From the NCBI GenBank assembly GCA_964446585.1, contig CAYUPI010000030.1, positions 1-64,000 on the forward strand: 64,000 nucleotides of DNA, in the 5' to 3' direction. Below are positions 52,023-60,289 of the stretch, piece after piece. Made by a program: the position numbers and the translations under genes. Within the stretch, counting starts at the first letter, position 1, and the number at the start of each line of letters is the position of its first letter. A model generated the notes under the pieces. It saw only the letters and a program-made list of their open reading frames with translations, did no database searches and was not told the origin of the DNA. The DNA is from CAYUPI01 sp964446585 (lineage in GTDB: Bacteria > Verrucomicrobiota > Verrucomicrobiia > Limisphaerales > UBA8199).

Positions 52023-52937
52023 GTGAAGATTTTGATTACTGGAGTTTTAGTTGGCGCCTGCGCACAGCCGTTGGCAGCCTGTGATTTGTGTGCGATTTAC
52101 TCGGCGACCTCCGCCCAAGCGGGAGCCGGTCGAGGGTTCTTCGCCGGGGTGGCCGAGCAATTCACGGAGATTACAACTGTACAGGACGGCGGGCACAGGA
52201 TATCGAGCTCGGGCCAGCACATACATAGCTCCGTGTCGCAGATGTTCGCCGGCTATTTTTTCAATGACCGCTTCAGCCTGCAATTGAACCTGCCGGTGAC
52301 TTACCGAGCGTATGGTTCGGTTCCGACGCACGGAACGGTCTCGGGCATCGGGGATCTGTCGCTGACTGGGAACTTCAAAGTGTACGAAAAGCTCGCGGAG
52401 AATTTCACGTTCAACTGGACAGTCCTCGGCGGCGTGAAGTTTCCAACGGGCGATTCGTCGAAATTGAACACGCCGGACGAAGATTTGCCGGAAGGCATCG
52501 GTGGACACGATCTGGCGCTCGGTTCAGGGTCGTATGATGGTATTGTGGGGACTGGAGTGTATGTGCGATGGAAGAAGGCCTTTTTCAGCGCCGGCGTGCA
52601 GTATGCGATCCGTTCGGAGGGTGACTTTCAGCACCAGTATGCGAATGACCTCACCTGGTTCGGGGGGCCGGGCGTTTACCTTGTCTTGAAACACAACTAC
52701 ACGCTTGCATTGCAAGCCGTGGTTTCCGGCGAGACAAAGGGCAAGGACACGTTCAGTGGCGTGGATGACCCGGATTCGGCAGAGACGCTGGTTTATCTCG
52801 GGCCGCAGATAAACTTAACCTGGCGAAGCAAGCTGAGCGCGCAGCTTGCGGCAGATTTGCCGGTGTATCGGGACAACTCTGGGGTCCAGGTACTGCCGGA
52901 TTATCGCATTCGCGCTGCCTTCACGTGGCGATTCTGA
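52023..52937 (+). CDS. Outer-membrane beta-barrel-like protein
   Basis: 304 residues from a GTG at 52023 with a signal peptide (ILITGVLVGACAQPLAACDLC). The mature N-terminus has CDLCAIYSATSAQ, a CxxC typical of a group of barrel proteins seen near metal efflux genes in Verrucomicrobiota. The body alternates Gly/aromatic strands (YFFNDRFSLQLNLPVTYR, FTFNWTVLGGVKFPTGDS, LTWFGGPGVYLVLKHNYTLALQ, by position), ends in Arg-Phe (AAFTWRF) as outer-membrane proteins do, and resembles the MetA/phenol-degradation barrel family. A role as a porin or metal-related outer-membrane protein is inferred only from its position. Confidence 0.7.
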   Translation: MKILITGVLVGACAQPLAACDLCAIYSATSAQAGAGRGFFAGVAEQFTEITTVQDGGHRISSSGQHIHSSVSQMFAGYFFNDRFSLQLNLPVTYRAYGSVPTHGTVSGIGDLSLTGNFKVYEKLAENFTFNWTVLGGVKFPTGDSSKLNTPDEDLPEGIGGHDLALGSGSYDGIVGTGVYVRWKKAFFSAGVQYAIRSEGDFQHQYANDLTWFGGPGVYLVLKHNYTLALQAVVSGETKGKDTFSGVDDPDSAETLVYLGPQINLTWRSKLSAQLAADLPVYRDNSGVQVLPDYRIRAAFTWRF

Positions 52938-52952
52938 TGCCGAGGTTTGGGA

Positions 52953-53125
52953 CTACAGTGGAGGATCGGCAAGTGGGAAGCGAACGACGTAGTCGGGGCG
53001 CTGGTCGGAGCGGGCTTTGCGCCAGCGGAGAAACTCGACGTGGGCGTCGGGGCAAATGCAGTTGGCGCCGTTGTTTGGCTGCGAGCGCAGTTGTGAACGC
53101 AAATAAAGAGGACTTTCTTCTTCAT
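52953..53125 (-). pseudogene. Broken arsenate reductase (LMW-phosphatase type arsC)
   Basis: The ATG at 53125 overlaps the aquaporin stop (ATGA). The first 17 residues, MKKKVLFICVHNCARSQ, are the N-terminus and catalytic P-loop (Cys-x5-Arg) of thioredoxin-linked ArsC. Immediately after RSQ the family sequence stops: neither the original frame (low-complexity Thr/Pro/Ala) nor the next frame (CPDAHVEFLRWRKA, ending at 52953) continues ArsC. About 120 codons are missing, so the enzyme is dead unless the sequence is wrong. The +1-frame tail looks protein-like and may be the end of another gene joined by a deletion; I do not recognise it. Confidence 0.7.
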
Positions 53126-53802
53126 GTCTGAGGGGCGGACTGAGTTTGGGCGCAGCAACATCCTTCCTCGCGAATGCAACGGCAGGCCAGCACGGCAGCG
53201 GCCGCGCCAAGTAGCGGAGCGATGAGATAGAGCCAAACGTGCTCAAGATGCGCCGCAACGAGCGCAGGCGCGAGGGAACGGGCGGGGTTCATTGATGCAT
53301 CGCATATAGGGCCGGCGAACATGGCTTCGAGGGCAATAACCGCGCCGACTGCTATCCCGGCGGTAATCCCCTTTTCTTTGGCACCGGCCGAGACGTTAAG
53401 GATCGTCAGCATGAGAATGAACGTGAGAACGGATTCGAGAATGAACGATTGCAGTTCGGAACCCGCGGGGAATGTGGCGCCGAGGGACTTGCTTTGCGGG
53501 AAGAGTGTGCGGAGCAAGCCGCTGGCAATGAGCGCACCTGATGTCTGGCTGATGATGTACGGGGCGAGCTCGCGGCCCGGCAGCCGCCGCGCGGCCCAAA
53601 AGCCGACCGTCACCGCAGGGTTCAGATGAGCGCCGGAGACGTCGCCGACGGTATAAATCATTGCGAGCACGACCAAGCCGAACGTGAAGGCGATTCCGGC
53701 GTGAGTGACGGCCCCGCCGGTGGCGTCATTGATGACTATTGCGCCCGTTCCGGCAAAGACCAGCGCGAACGTTCCGAGCGCTTCGGCGACGCATTTCTTC
53801 AT
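53122..53802 (-). CDS. MIP family channel (aquaporin/aquaglyceroporin), arsenic-type context
   Basis: 226 residues from the ATG at 53802. Six membrane segments and both pore motifs are present, with LNPAVTVGFW as the first NPA box and MNPARSLAPA as the second. The C-terminus has CRCIREEGCCCA, a Cys-rich tail. Its coupled downstream partner is an arsC remnant, and aquaporins of the AqpS type occur in ars operons, where they let arsenite flow out down its gradient. The channel itself could equally carry water, glycerol or other small solutes; arsenite transport is inferred from the arsC coupling. Confidence 0.88.
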   Translation of the reverse strand: MKKCVAEALGTFALVFAGTGAIVINDATGGAVTHAGIAFTFGLVVLAMIYTVGDVSGAHLNPAVTVGFWAARRLPGRELAPYIISQTSGALIASGLLRTLFPQSKSLGATFPAGSELQSFILESVLTFILMLTILNVSAGAKEKGITAGIAVGAVIALEAMFAGPICDASMNPARSLAPALVAAHLEHVWLYLIAPLLGAAAAVLACRCIREEGCCCAQTQSAPQT

Positions 53803-54001
53803 TGAGGATGAGTAGCATGAGGCGGGAGCGAGCGCAACAGCAACGCTGCTGTGCTTACCCTTAAGGCTGGAGCAGGGCGGGACGCGCGGGGCGATTTCCA
53901 CTCACGCGTGGTGCTGGGTGCGGTCAGAAACCAAATCAAGGCAAAGTTTGAGAAATGAGGCAGCGAGGTTTGCTGGCCCGCTGCGGCGCGCTAGGCTCCA
54001 C

Positions 54002-57000
54002 TCAAATCAGTTCATCGTGGCGCTTCGCACGCGACGATTTCGGGGTTTTGACCTTGGGCGCATTCGCTTCTTCGGCAGCGCGTTCGATGTTGAGCTCCAG
54101 AAGCTTTTCGAGGATTTGGTCGTCCGTTAAGTCCACGGGCCAACCGTAGCCAGCCGCAACGGCGCCGTCGAGCTTCCGGTGCGCGAGGTCGAGCCAGGGG
54201 GGTCTTTCGTTGTAGAGCTTTGTCAGTGTGCGGTCTCTTAGTTTCCGGGCGCAGTCGGCGTCGCGCGGTTCGAGCCGCCGATAACGCACGGTGCCGAGGC
54301 CGTTCTTATGTGGGTTGACGACGTAGCGCGCCCATGGGCTGGTGATGGTGCCGGGGAATTCAATAATGCGCTCGGTCGTCCATTCGGGTGGACTAAGCCA
54401 CCGTTCGCGCAGGTCGTTCAGCTCTCTCGCGGCCGCGGCGATGGCGGCCTTCTGGAGTACGCTTGGCCGAGGAAATGGGAAGGTCTCAAACGAGGTCTCC
54501 ACGTTGTAATTGAGTCCACTCTCGCGCTCTCGCAACTGCGTACCGATCGCCTTCGCCCAGAGTTCATGAGGTCGCGACGCAAGAATCCCGAATGATAGAT
54601 CATCCTCGCGCGCGATGACGACGAGTTTGTGATCGGGCAGTACCGGGTCAGCCAGCCAGACAAAAATCCGGTGCTTCGACGTAGTTGGCGTAACGATAAA
54701 GCGGGGAATCGGCCGGACGGCACTTCGCATTTCCGGTCGCATTCGTTGCGGTCGCCACCAATTTTGTTTGAGCCATTTGTCTCGGTTGGCGTCCCGTTGG
54801 GGCTTCACTCGTTCAATAATAATTGAAGCCAGCTTTTCGTACTTGGTCACCTCCTCGAGAGATAGGTCTTTCGTATCAATGATCCAACGCTGGGTCCGCT
54901 CCGTCGTGAGGTCTTTGCTGTTGGCAACCGGGCGCACCAAATCGCTGTTCGGCAGGCCGTGAGGGTTGCCGGCGGCTCGCAGGAGGTTGAGCGCCTCGGA
55001 CTCGGTTATGTCGAAAGCGCCACCTTTGCAGCTTCCTATGAAGCCAGAGGATGCGTTCTCTCGAAGCGGGCGGGCCTTCGTAGTATCCGTGGAGGTCGAA
55101 AGGTTCGAATTGATCGTGGACACGTGTTTGCCGTCGAGAAGCCGGTCTTGCTCGTCTCCATTGTCAAAACCGATCATCGAGATGTGGACCATCGCTCCGG
55201 CGAGAACCCAATCGCGGTCGCTGACTGCGAAGAAAATGTCGCCTGTTGCCTTGATTTGATCAAGGACGTGCCGGTTTGCCCCACCGCGGATATTCTGCGT
55301 CGCAAGCAAACCGGCACGCCTGCTGTCGCGCCGCGCAATGAGTTCACGAGACTTCTCAAGCCAATAGCAGCAGAGGTCAGCCTGGCCGGGCAGCCGTTCC
55401 CGGAAGAGTCTTCGCAGTTCCTGGACGTAATCATCACCCAGTTCGCGTCGCATCACTTTGTCCCCAAGGAACGGCGGGTTGCCAACTATCACATCGGCTT
55501 TGGGCCATTTGCGTTCGCTGTAGAACTTCAGCGCGTCATCCTCTTTGTGCTCGCCGGCCTGCGCCTCTTTCAGATTCTTCGCCTTACTGCGGAAATGTGG
55601 GACCAAAAGCGCGTCCTCATTGTGAAACCCGTCCAGGTTCTGAAGGACGGGAGAGCGGTCGTTATCAAAGCCGTTATCGCGCCGCCATTGGAGAAAGCCG
55701 ATCTGAACTGAGACCTGTGCCAGCTCGAAGGCGTAGGCGTTTAGTTCAATTGCCAGCAGCTGATGGACAGTGACCCGGGGCTCGAATTTGAAGCCGAGCT
55801 GCGTGCCGAAGGTGATGACCTCCTTTTCGAGGTCAAGGAGTAGGCGGAGTGAGACATAAAGGAAGTTGCCGCTGCCGCAGGCAGGATCCAGGACGGTGAT
55901 GGAGGCAATCTTTTTCAGGAACGCGGTGAGGCGTTCGCGCTGGGCAGGAGTGCCCTTGCCGTCTTTGAACGCCCGGGCAAGCTCCCCCCTGGCTTGTGAC
56001 CACTCACGCCGGAGAGGTGCCATGAGCACAGGCTCGACGAGCGTGAGGATGTCGGCCTCGCTGGTGTAGTGCGCGCCGAGCTGCGCCCGCTGGTCCGGGT
56101 CGAGACCGCGCTCGAAAAGGTTGCCCATGATGCTGGGTTGGATGAACTGCCAATCCGCCTCGGCCGCTTCGGCCAGTTTGCCGATCTCGTCCTCCGCCAA
56201 TTCGAAGACGGTCGAGTCCTCGAACAAGTGGCCGTTGAAGTGTCGAATGCGGTGGGGCCCATAAAGCCCGCCCCTTGCCATGACACGAAAGAGCTGCTCC
56301 ATCGCCTCCGTCAGGTGCTTGGGGTCATGTCGCGAGGCTTTCAAGAGGTCAGTGAAAAGATTCCTCGGCAGGAGCCCGGTATCCTCGGCGAAGAAACAAA
56401 ACACCATTCGATTCAGAAACCGAGCGATGCGGAGGTTCCTCTTTTGGGCAACCTGGATCTCTTTGCGCGTCTTAGCGTCGGCCAATTCGACGCTCTCGCG
56501 GCTTTGAAGCGAGCGGGCGACTTCAGCAATGTGGGCCGCGAGCCGTTCTGTCACTTGGGCCGTGGTCCTCTGCGGCTTGAGGTAATCGGGATCCTCAAAG
56601 AGCGCGCGCAAAATCCGCAGGTTTTCCGGTCGATCGATTTGGTCGTTGGTGAATTCGTGCGCTTCCTGGACCGTCCCATTGAAGTTCGTTCGGATGATGT
56701 ACCGGTCGAAGTCGCACACCGCCAGGAGCGGCGGATTGAGCAGCGCTTCGCGGTAACGGAGCAGTTGTTTGTAGGCGGCGTCCAGATTCTTTTTCCTTCC
56801 CTTGTACTCCCACGCGAAACAACCCTTTTTCCAAACATCGGCGAAACCGCGCTCGGAGGGGTCGGCTTCTTCGAGGGTTTCGTGGAGGGCGAAGAGTTCA
56901 AGGTCCTTGATAACGCGCTTTTGAAAGCAGAAGAAATCCTCGCCGCTGGGGTCGGCCTCGATGGGTGTTTTTTGTCCGAGCAAGCGGCAGAGGTCCGTGA

Positions 57001-57073
57001 AATGCTCCTGGTAAGAGGCGGTTTCCTTGGCCCTGGAGCGGCCCCATTTGGCTGTGAACTCCGCACCCGTCAT
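54002..57073 (-). CDS. Type IIG/IIL (MmeI-like) restriction-modification protein
   Basis: 1023 residues from the ATG at 57073. The N-terminus contains a PD-(D/E)xK nuclease pattern (Asp79 followed by E-Y-K at 89-91 in CFAWEYKG). A helical connector leads to the methyltransferase core: motif I DPACGSGNF near 396-404 and motif IV NPPF near 532-535, the form of N6-adenine enzymes. The last 350 residues form the target-recognition and C-terminal part (including FGILASRPHELWAKAIG). Cutting and host-protective methylation are combined in one chain, as in MmeI. It is divergent from a short ORF and an Mrr-like nuclease, which suggests one defence unit. It may also be related to DNA-modification-dependent systems. 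Confidence 0.88.
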   Translation of the reverse strand: MTGAEFTAKWGRSRAKETASYQEHFTDLCRLLGQKTPIEADPSGEDFFCFQKRVIKDLELFALHETLEEADPSERGFADVWKKGCFAWEYKGRKKNLDAAYKQLLRYREALLNPPLLAVCDFDRYIIRTNFNGTVQEAHEFTNDQIDRPENLRILRALFEDPDYLKPQRTTAQVTERLAAHIAEVARSLQSRESVELADAKTRKEIQVAQKRNLRIARFLNRMVFCFFAEDTGLLPRNLFTDLLKASRHDPKHLTEAMEQLFRVMARGGLYGPHRIRHFNGHLFEDSTVFELAEDEIGKLAEAAEADWQFIQPSIMGNLFERGLDPDQRAQLGAHYTSEADILTLVEPVLMAPLRREWSQARGELARAFKDGKGTPAQRERLTAFLKKIASITVLDPACGSGNFLYVSLRLLLDLEKEVITFGTQLGFKFEPRVTVHQLLAIELNAYAFELAQVSVQIGFLQWRRDNGFDNDRSPVLQNLDGFHNEDALLVPHFRSKAKNLKEAQAGEHKEDDALKFYSERKWPKADVIVGNPPFLGDKVMRRELGDDYVQELRRLFRERLPGQADLCCYWLEKSRELIARRDSRRAGLLATQNIRGGANRHVLDQIKATGDIFFAVSDRDWVLAGAMVHISMIGFDNGDEQDRLLDGKHVSTINSNLSTSTDTTKARPLRENASSGFIGSCKGGAFDITESEALNLLRAAGNPHGLPNSDLVRPVANSKDLTTERTQRWIIDTKDLSLEEVTKYEKLASIIIERVKPQRDANRDKWLKQNWWRPQRMRPEMRSAVRPIPRFIVTPTTSKHRIFVWLADPVLPDHKLVVIAREDDLSFGILASRPHELWAKAIGTQLRERESGLNYNVETSFETFPFPRPSVLQKAAIAAAARELNDLRERWLSPPEWTTERIIEFPGTITSPWARYVVNPHKNGLGTVRYRRLEPRDADCARKLRDRTLTKLYNERPPWLDLAHRKLDGAVAAGYGWPVDLTDDQILEKLLELNIERAAEEANAPKVKTPKSSRAKRHDELI

Positions 57074-57225
57074 CCGCCCAGCGTAGCAAAGGGACTGGAT
57101 GACGCAAGAGGCCCCCCGTTTGTGCGAGTCCGTGTCCATTCGTGTATGGCCCGCAAATGTCCCTTTCCCTTCGCGCCGGCTACGCTAACAATGCTTTAGG
57201 CGTAGAGATATGAACCTTTGAGGAA

Positions 57226-57369
57226 ATGCGGAACCCTCAGCGCAAGCCGACTTACAAAGTTGTCAAGCAATGCTACGATTTTGTCGCCAGATTCGAGAAA
57301 CTCGGCGCTGAGCAGAACGGTGCAGTCCGGTCTGCATCTGATACATTACTCCCCGATGGTCACTTGTAG
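57226..57369 (+). CDS. Possible 47-residue protein upstream of the Mrr-like nuclease
   Basis: An ATG at 57226 opens 47 codons ending in TAG at 57367-57369, nine bases before the next ATG. The product starts MRNPQRKPTYKVV and has a helical-looking middle (CYDFVARFEKLGAEQNGA). GAGGAA lies just before the ATG, tighter than usual spacing for a ribosome-binding site. It is in the divergent region of the restriction genes and could be a small regulator or control protein. Its reality is uncertain because of its size. Confidence 0.35.
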   Translation: MRNPQRKPTYKVVKQCYDFVARFEKLGAEQNGAVRSASDTLLPDGHL

Positions 57370-57378
57370 AAGCAGGCC

Positions 57379-58350
57379 ATGCAACGCCGCGAACCAACGC
57401 AACTCAAAGACAACCAATCGCCGGCCGATGTCCCGGCAACGCTGAGCATTGGAGTTGTCGCTGGCCCGCCACCACACACAAGCTCACTGGAGCAGCCGGC
57501 GCTTAGGAGAACAGGCAAAGAGCTCGAGCGGGCCGTACGCTTCATACAAGAAACCGTCCTCAAATTGGATCCAAAGCTCAGCGGGATACCCTTCTCGATA
57601 GAAACGAACAAGGTTGTTGAGAAACTTGGAGTCCGCCACGAAATCGACGTCCTCGTAAAGACACTGCTAGAATCTCCTTACCAGTCCGTCTCGGTTTTCG
57701 AATGCAAAGATTGGAAAAAACCGGTTGGCAAAAATGAAGTCATCATTCTAGCTGAAAAAATTGACATCCTCGCTGCAAGTCGAGGATTTCTGGTCGCGCG
57801 GAAGATCACAAAAGACGCGGCGGCGCAAATTAAACGCGACGGTCGCATAATCTTCGTTCAGGCCACGGAGGACTTCCTTAGCCCCCTAAACGACCTGCAA
57901 CTCATGCATGCCTCTTATGAAATGCTTCCGATCAGGCTCTGTACCAAAGAGCGCGGCGTGCCGGTTAAGGAATATCCGGATAGCTTAGACTGGAAAAACG
58001 CTGAATTCCGAGCAAATGGAAAGCCCCTAAGTTTCCTGACTTTCCTCAGGCCCTTCGTTGACAAATTGGTCCTCGAAAAGAGTCCAGAAACCCGGGCGAT
58101 CCAGCAGCAAGTCGGAAGTCATTTCGATAAACGTGCACAGAAGATAGTTTTCGAACCTGGAGAGCTGACGATTAATGGCAGGGACCAGGAAAGCATGTCC
58201 ATCGAAGTCCAGTTTTTCGTTAACGTCGAGCGGCGTAAATTAGTCTCGAAGTTCGAACTGAAAGATCAAGGACGCTGCTTCTCCTTTGCTCCGATTCCCG
58301 AGATCCTCCCCGGCAAATCCCTCCAGATTGACGTGGTCCAGCTAGTTTAG
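57379..58350 (+). CDS. Mrr-like restriction endonuclease-family protein
   Basis: 323 residues. The N-terminal domain (about 45-165) shows the PD-(D/E)xK pattern: HEID with Asp90, then VFECKDW with Glu108 and Lys110, as in Mrr and related nucleases that act on modified or foreign DNA. The C-terminal part (about 200-323) is beta-rich and ends KSLQIDVVQLV; it is not recognised and may bind DNA or a partner. The DNA looks more A+T-rich than its neighbours (about 42% G+C in the 60 bases from 57661), which fits horizontal transfer. It is divergent from the MmeI-like gene. Confidence 0.8.
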   Translation: MQRREPTQLKDNQSPADVPATLSIGVVAGPPPHTSSLEQPALRRTGKELERAVRFIQETVLKLDPKLSGIPFSIETNKVVEKLGVRHEIDVLVKTLLESPYQSVSVFECKDWKKPVGKNEVIILAEKIDILAASRGFLVARKITKDAAAQIKRDGRIIFVQATEDFLSPLNDLQLMHASYEMLPIRLCTKERGVPVKEYPDSLDWKNAEFRANGKPLSFLTFLRPFVDKLVLEKSPETRAIQQQVGSHFDKRAQKIVFEPGELTINGRDQESMSIEVQFFVNVERRKLVSKFELKDQGRCFSFAPIPEILPGKSLQIDVVQLV

Positions 58351-58443
58351 CTACACCCCAACCGGCACTCCGCTAAGCAGGCTTTGCCCGGCGCTTTGTG
58401 CGTCCACTCACTGACCTGGGGCGCGATTCCCCGCAATTGCGGG

Positions 58444-58800
58444 CTACTGAACAAAGACCCGCAGGACTCCGGATGGATCGACTACATGAAGGACGAGCGA
58501 GTCAGTAACGGTCTCAGGTGGTTTGATGCGGACATTGTCGAACCTACCCCTCTCCACGATGGCTCTTACGTGTTGATGCCAGGCCTCCGCATCATCAACG
58601 CCAATGACGACCATGAAGTTTTGAGCCCAGTCCTTCACATAGTAATTCTGCAGCCGGAATCTGTTTCCGTTGAGCTCGAATTCTGCTGTTCCGCCCCATC
58701 CTTCGGACATCTTGAAGCCCAGAGCGGTATAGAATCGCTTCGACTGCTCGAAGTCCTTCGCGGGCATGTACACCTTAAAATCGCGGATTGTCAAAGGCAT
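58444..58800 (-). CDS. VOC (glyoxalase/bleomycin-resistance fold) family protein
   Basis: 118 residues from the ATG at 58800; the frame continues upstream to 58821. The fold signature is visible: FKVYMPAKDFEQSKRFYTALGFKM at the start and VVDPSGVLRVFVQ at the end, with an aromatic core (FRLQNYYVKDW). This superfamily includes glyoxalases, dioxygenases and binding proteins, and many members bind metal or thiol ligands. No specific substrate can be named. The neighbours are restriction and metal genes, with convergent transcription to the Mrr-like gene. The plus-strand open frame at 58384-58878 is its shadow. Confidence 0.85.
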   Translation of the reverse strand: MPLTIRDFKVYMPAKDFEQSKRFYTALGFKMSEGWGGTAEFELNGNRFRLQNYYVKDWAQNFMVVIGVDDAEAWHQHVRAIVERGRFDNVRIKPPETVTDSLVLHVVDPSGVLRVFVQ

Positions 58801-58949
58801 GCTGTGACCATCCCGAAACATGGATGGTATTCGGTCCGGCTTCCTGCTGTCTCGCTACTAGGGAGAATGTCGCCGTAAGCATTCAAATCAAGCATTTAAA
58901 GGATGCGTTGCAAGAAGGAGTATATTGACGTAGGGCAGTTGACGAAACG

Positions 58950-58967
58950 GGGTTCAAAGTTGAACCC
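58950..58967. promoter_or_regulatory. Perfect 8-2-8 palindrome upstream of the metal genes
   Basis: GGGTTCAAAGTTGAACCC forms a perfect dyad (two 8-base arms around AG) that ends 20 bases before the start at 58988. TTGACG boxes occur at 58925 and 58939, but no well-spaced -10 box was found. The dyad form fits an operator for a dimeric repressor or MerR-type activator controlling the Cys-protein/metallochaperone genes. No such regulator is encoded in the window. Confidence 0.4.
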
Positions 58968-58987
58968 ATAACGAGATTGGATAAACC

Positions 58988-59668
58988 ATGAAAATGATTC
59001 TGGCGGTGTGTTGCATCAGCTTTTTGTCGTGGGCGAATGGTTCGCAAGCGGGCGAGGATGTTAACGTCACACAAGCGACTGGGAAGGACGTGAGCGTGTT
59101 CGAGGTGCCGTGGCAGTGCCCCGCTGCGCCTGCTATCGGGTGCGGAAGTCATGCCAAGCCGATTCTGCTGCAACTGGAGCGGGACCCAAGCGTGCGCGAG
59201 GCGTGGCTGAATCGCCAGGGCACAATGGTTGCGGTGGTCTGGAACCCGGACGCGAAAAAGAAGGCGCGGCGCGAAGTGGAAAAGACGTTGAAGGAGCAAA
59301 AGGCGTCGAAGGTTAGCGGTGGGAAAGCAGAGAAGGCGCTGGCTGGGTTCAATTCCGGCAAAGGCTGGTATCGTGGCGCGGAAGTGGACCGGCTGAGCGA
59401 GGAAGAGGCCGGGATCATTGCGGCCAGGTGGGTGCGGCGAGTGCAGGCGAAGACGACGCTCGCAAAGGAGAAGGCGGAGGGGCTGGAAGCCGCGCTGACC
59501 GCCGAGCTGAAGCAGTGTCTTACTGGAAAAATGGCGGTGCCGGAGGGATCGGAGAAAAGGGGTGTGGAGTTGAGCCGCGTGGCCGGCCCGTTTCTGGATG
59601 AGACGCAGTTGAAGATTTTGGGCGAGGCGGCAGGATGCGGGATGCGCGCAATGCCCAACGAGGAGTAA
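58988..59668 (+). CDS. Exported Cys-containing protein of unknown function (metal locus)
   Basis: 226 residues with a signal peptide (ILAVCCISFLSWANGSQAG). The mature start has VPWQCPAAPAIGCGSHAKPIL, with two Cys and a His in a metal- or redox-like spacing, then a Lys/Ala/Glu-rich helical middle and a C-terminal ILGEAAGCGMRAMP. Similar proteins with the CPAAPAIGCGSHAKP core occur next to efflux genes in related bacteria, which suggests a periplasmic metal-handling role. It is first in a probable operon: the CopZ-like gene follows by four bases. A palindrome lies just upstream. Confidence 0.7.
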   Translation: MKMILAVCCISFLSWANGSQAGEDVNVTQATGKDVSVFEVPWQCPAAPAIGCGSHAKPILLQLERDPSVREAWLNRQGTMVAVVWNPDAKKKARREVEKTLKEQKASKVSGGKAEKALAGFNSGKGWYRGAEVDRLSEEEAGIIAARWVRRVQAKTTLAKEKAEGLEAALTAELKQCLTGKMAVPEGSEKRGVELSRVAGPFLDETQLKILGEAAGCGMRAMPNEE

Positions 59669-59672
59669 GTGC

Positions 59673-60194
59673 ATGGAGGATTGCTCTTGCCGAAGCGAAC
59701 CGGAGGGCGGCTGGGAGAGTTGTCCTGTGTGCGGAGCCAGGGGCAAGCCGGTCTCGACGCTCACGCTGAAGCAGATGGTGAAGCCGGAATTCCTGAGCAC
59801 GGTAAACAATCCGGGCTTCATGTTCTGCGGGACGGCCACCTGCGCCGTGGTTTACTTCCACCCCCACGGCGAGCGGCTGGAGAAAAAGGACTTACGGGTG
59901 CGAGTCGGCCTGAAGGAGCGGGACGATCCGGTCGCGTTGTGCTATTGCTTTGGTTTCACAGAGGAGATGGTCAGAGAGGAGATTCGGGAGACGGGCCACT
60001 GCACGATCCCGCAGAGGATTACATCGGAGATCAAGGCCGAGCATTGCGCGTGCGAGGTCCGGAATCCGCAAGGCTCGTGCTGCCTGGGGAATGTCACAGC
60101 GGCGGTGAAGCGGCTGCTGGCAGCGGCGGAAAAGGAGGCGCAGGAAAAAGCGGAGGAACGAGCTGTGCGCTTGCCTGTTAAGGCTGAGGCTTAG
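59673..60194 (+). CDS. CopZ-type [2Fe-2S] metallochaperone, lacking the HMA domain
   Basis: 173 residues with about fifteen Cys. It matches the N-terminal domain of Archaeoglobus CopZ: CPVCGARGKPVSTLTLKQMVKPE, then FCGTATCAVVYF, DPVALCYCFGFTEEMV and CACEVRNPQGSCCLGNV (each read by position). In CopZ this part holds a [2Fe-2S] cluster and a zinc site and can reduce Cu(II) to Cu(I) for delivery to a P-type ATPase. The usual C-terminal HMA domain is absent here; the tail is a Lys/Glu/Ala-rich helix. It starts four bases after the Cys protein and lies next to the RND efflux gene, so a copper or silver role is likely. Confidence 0.8.
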   Translation: MEDCSCRSEPEGGWESCPVCGARGKPVSTLTLKQMVKPEFLSTVNNPGFMFCGTATCAVVYFHPHGERLEKKDLRVRVGLKERDDPVALCYCFGFTEEMVREEIRETGHCTIPQRITSEIKAEHCACEVRNPQGSCCLGNVTAAVKRLLAAAEKEAQEKAEERAVRLPVKAEA

Positions 60195-60289
60195 CAGGCG
60201 GGGCGGTCCTGGTCGTCAGGCGAGGCGTTAGGAGCGTGAAGCGTCATAGTGTGGAAGCGCCTGATGAGGGCGGAGCCGAGGTGATTCAG

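Noticed and set aside
56069..57199. 376-codon plus-strand open frame
   Set aside because: It is antisense to the MmeI-like enzyme, which has unambiguous nuclease and methyltransferase motifs.
58384..58878. 164-codon plus-strand open frame after the Mrr-like gene
   Set aside because: The minus strand here encodes a complete VOC-fold protein with the expected start and end motifs.
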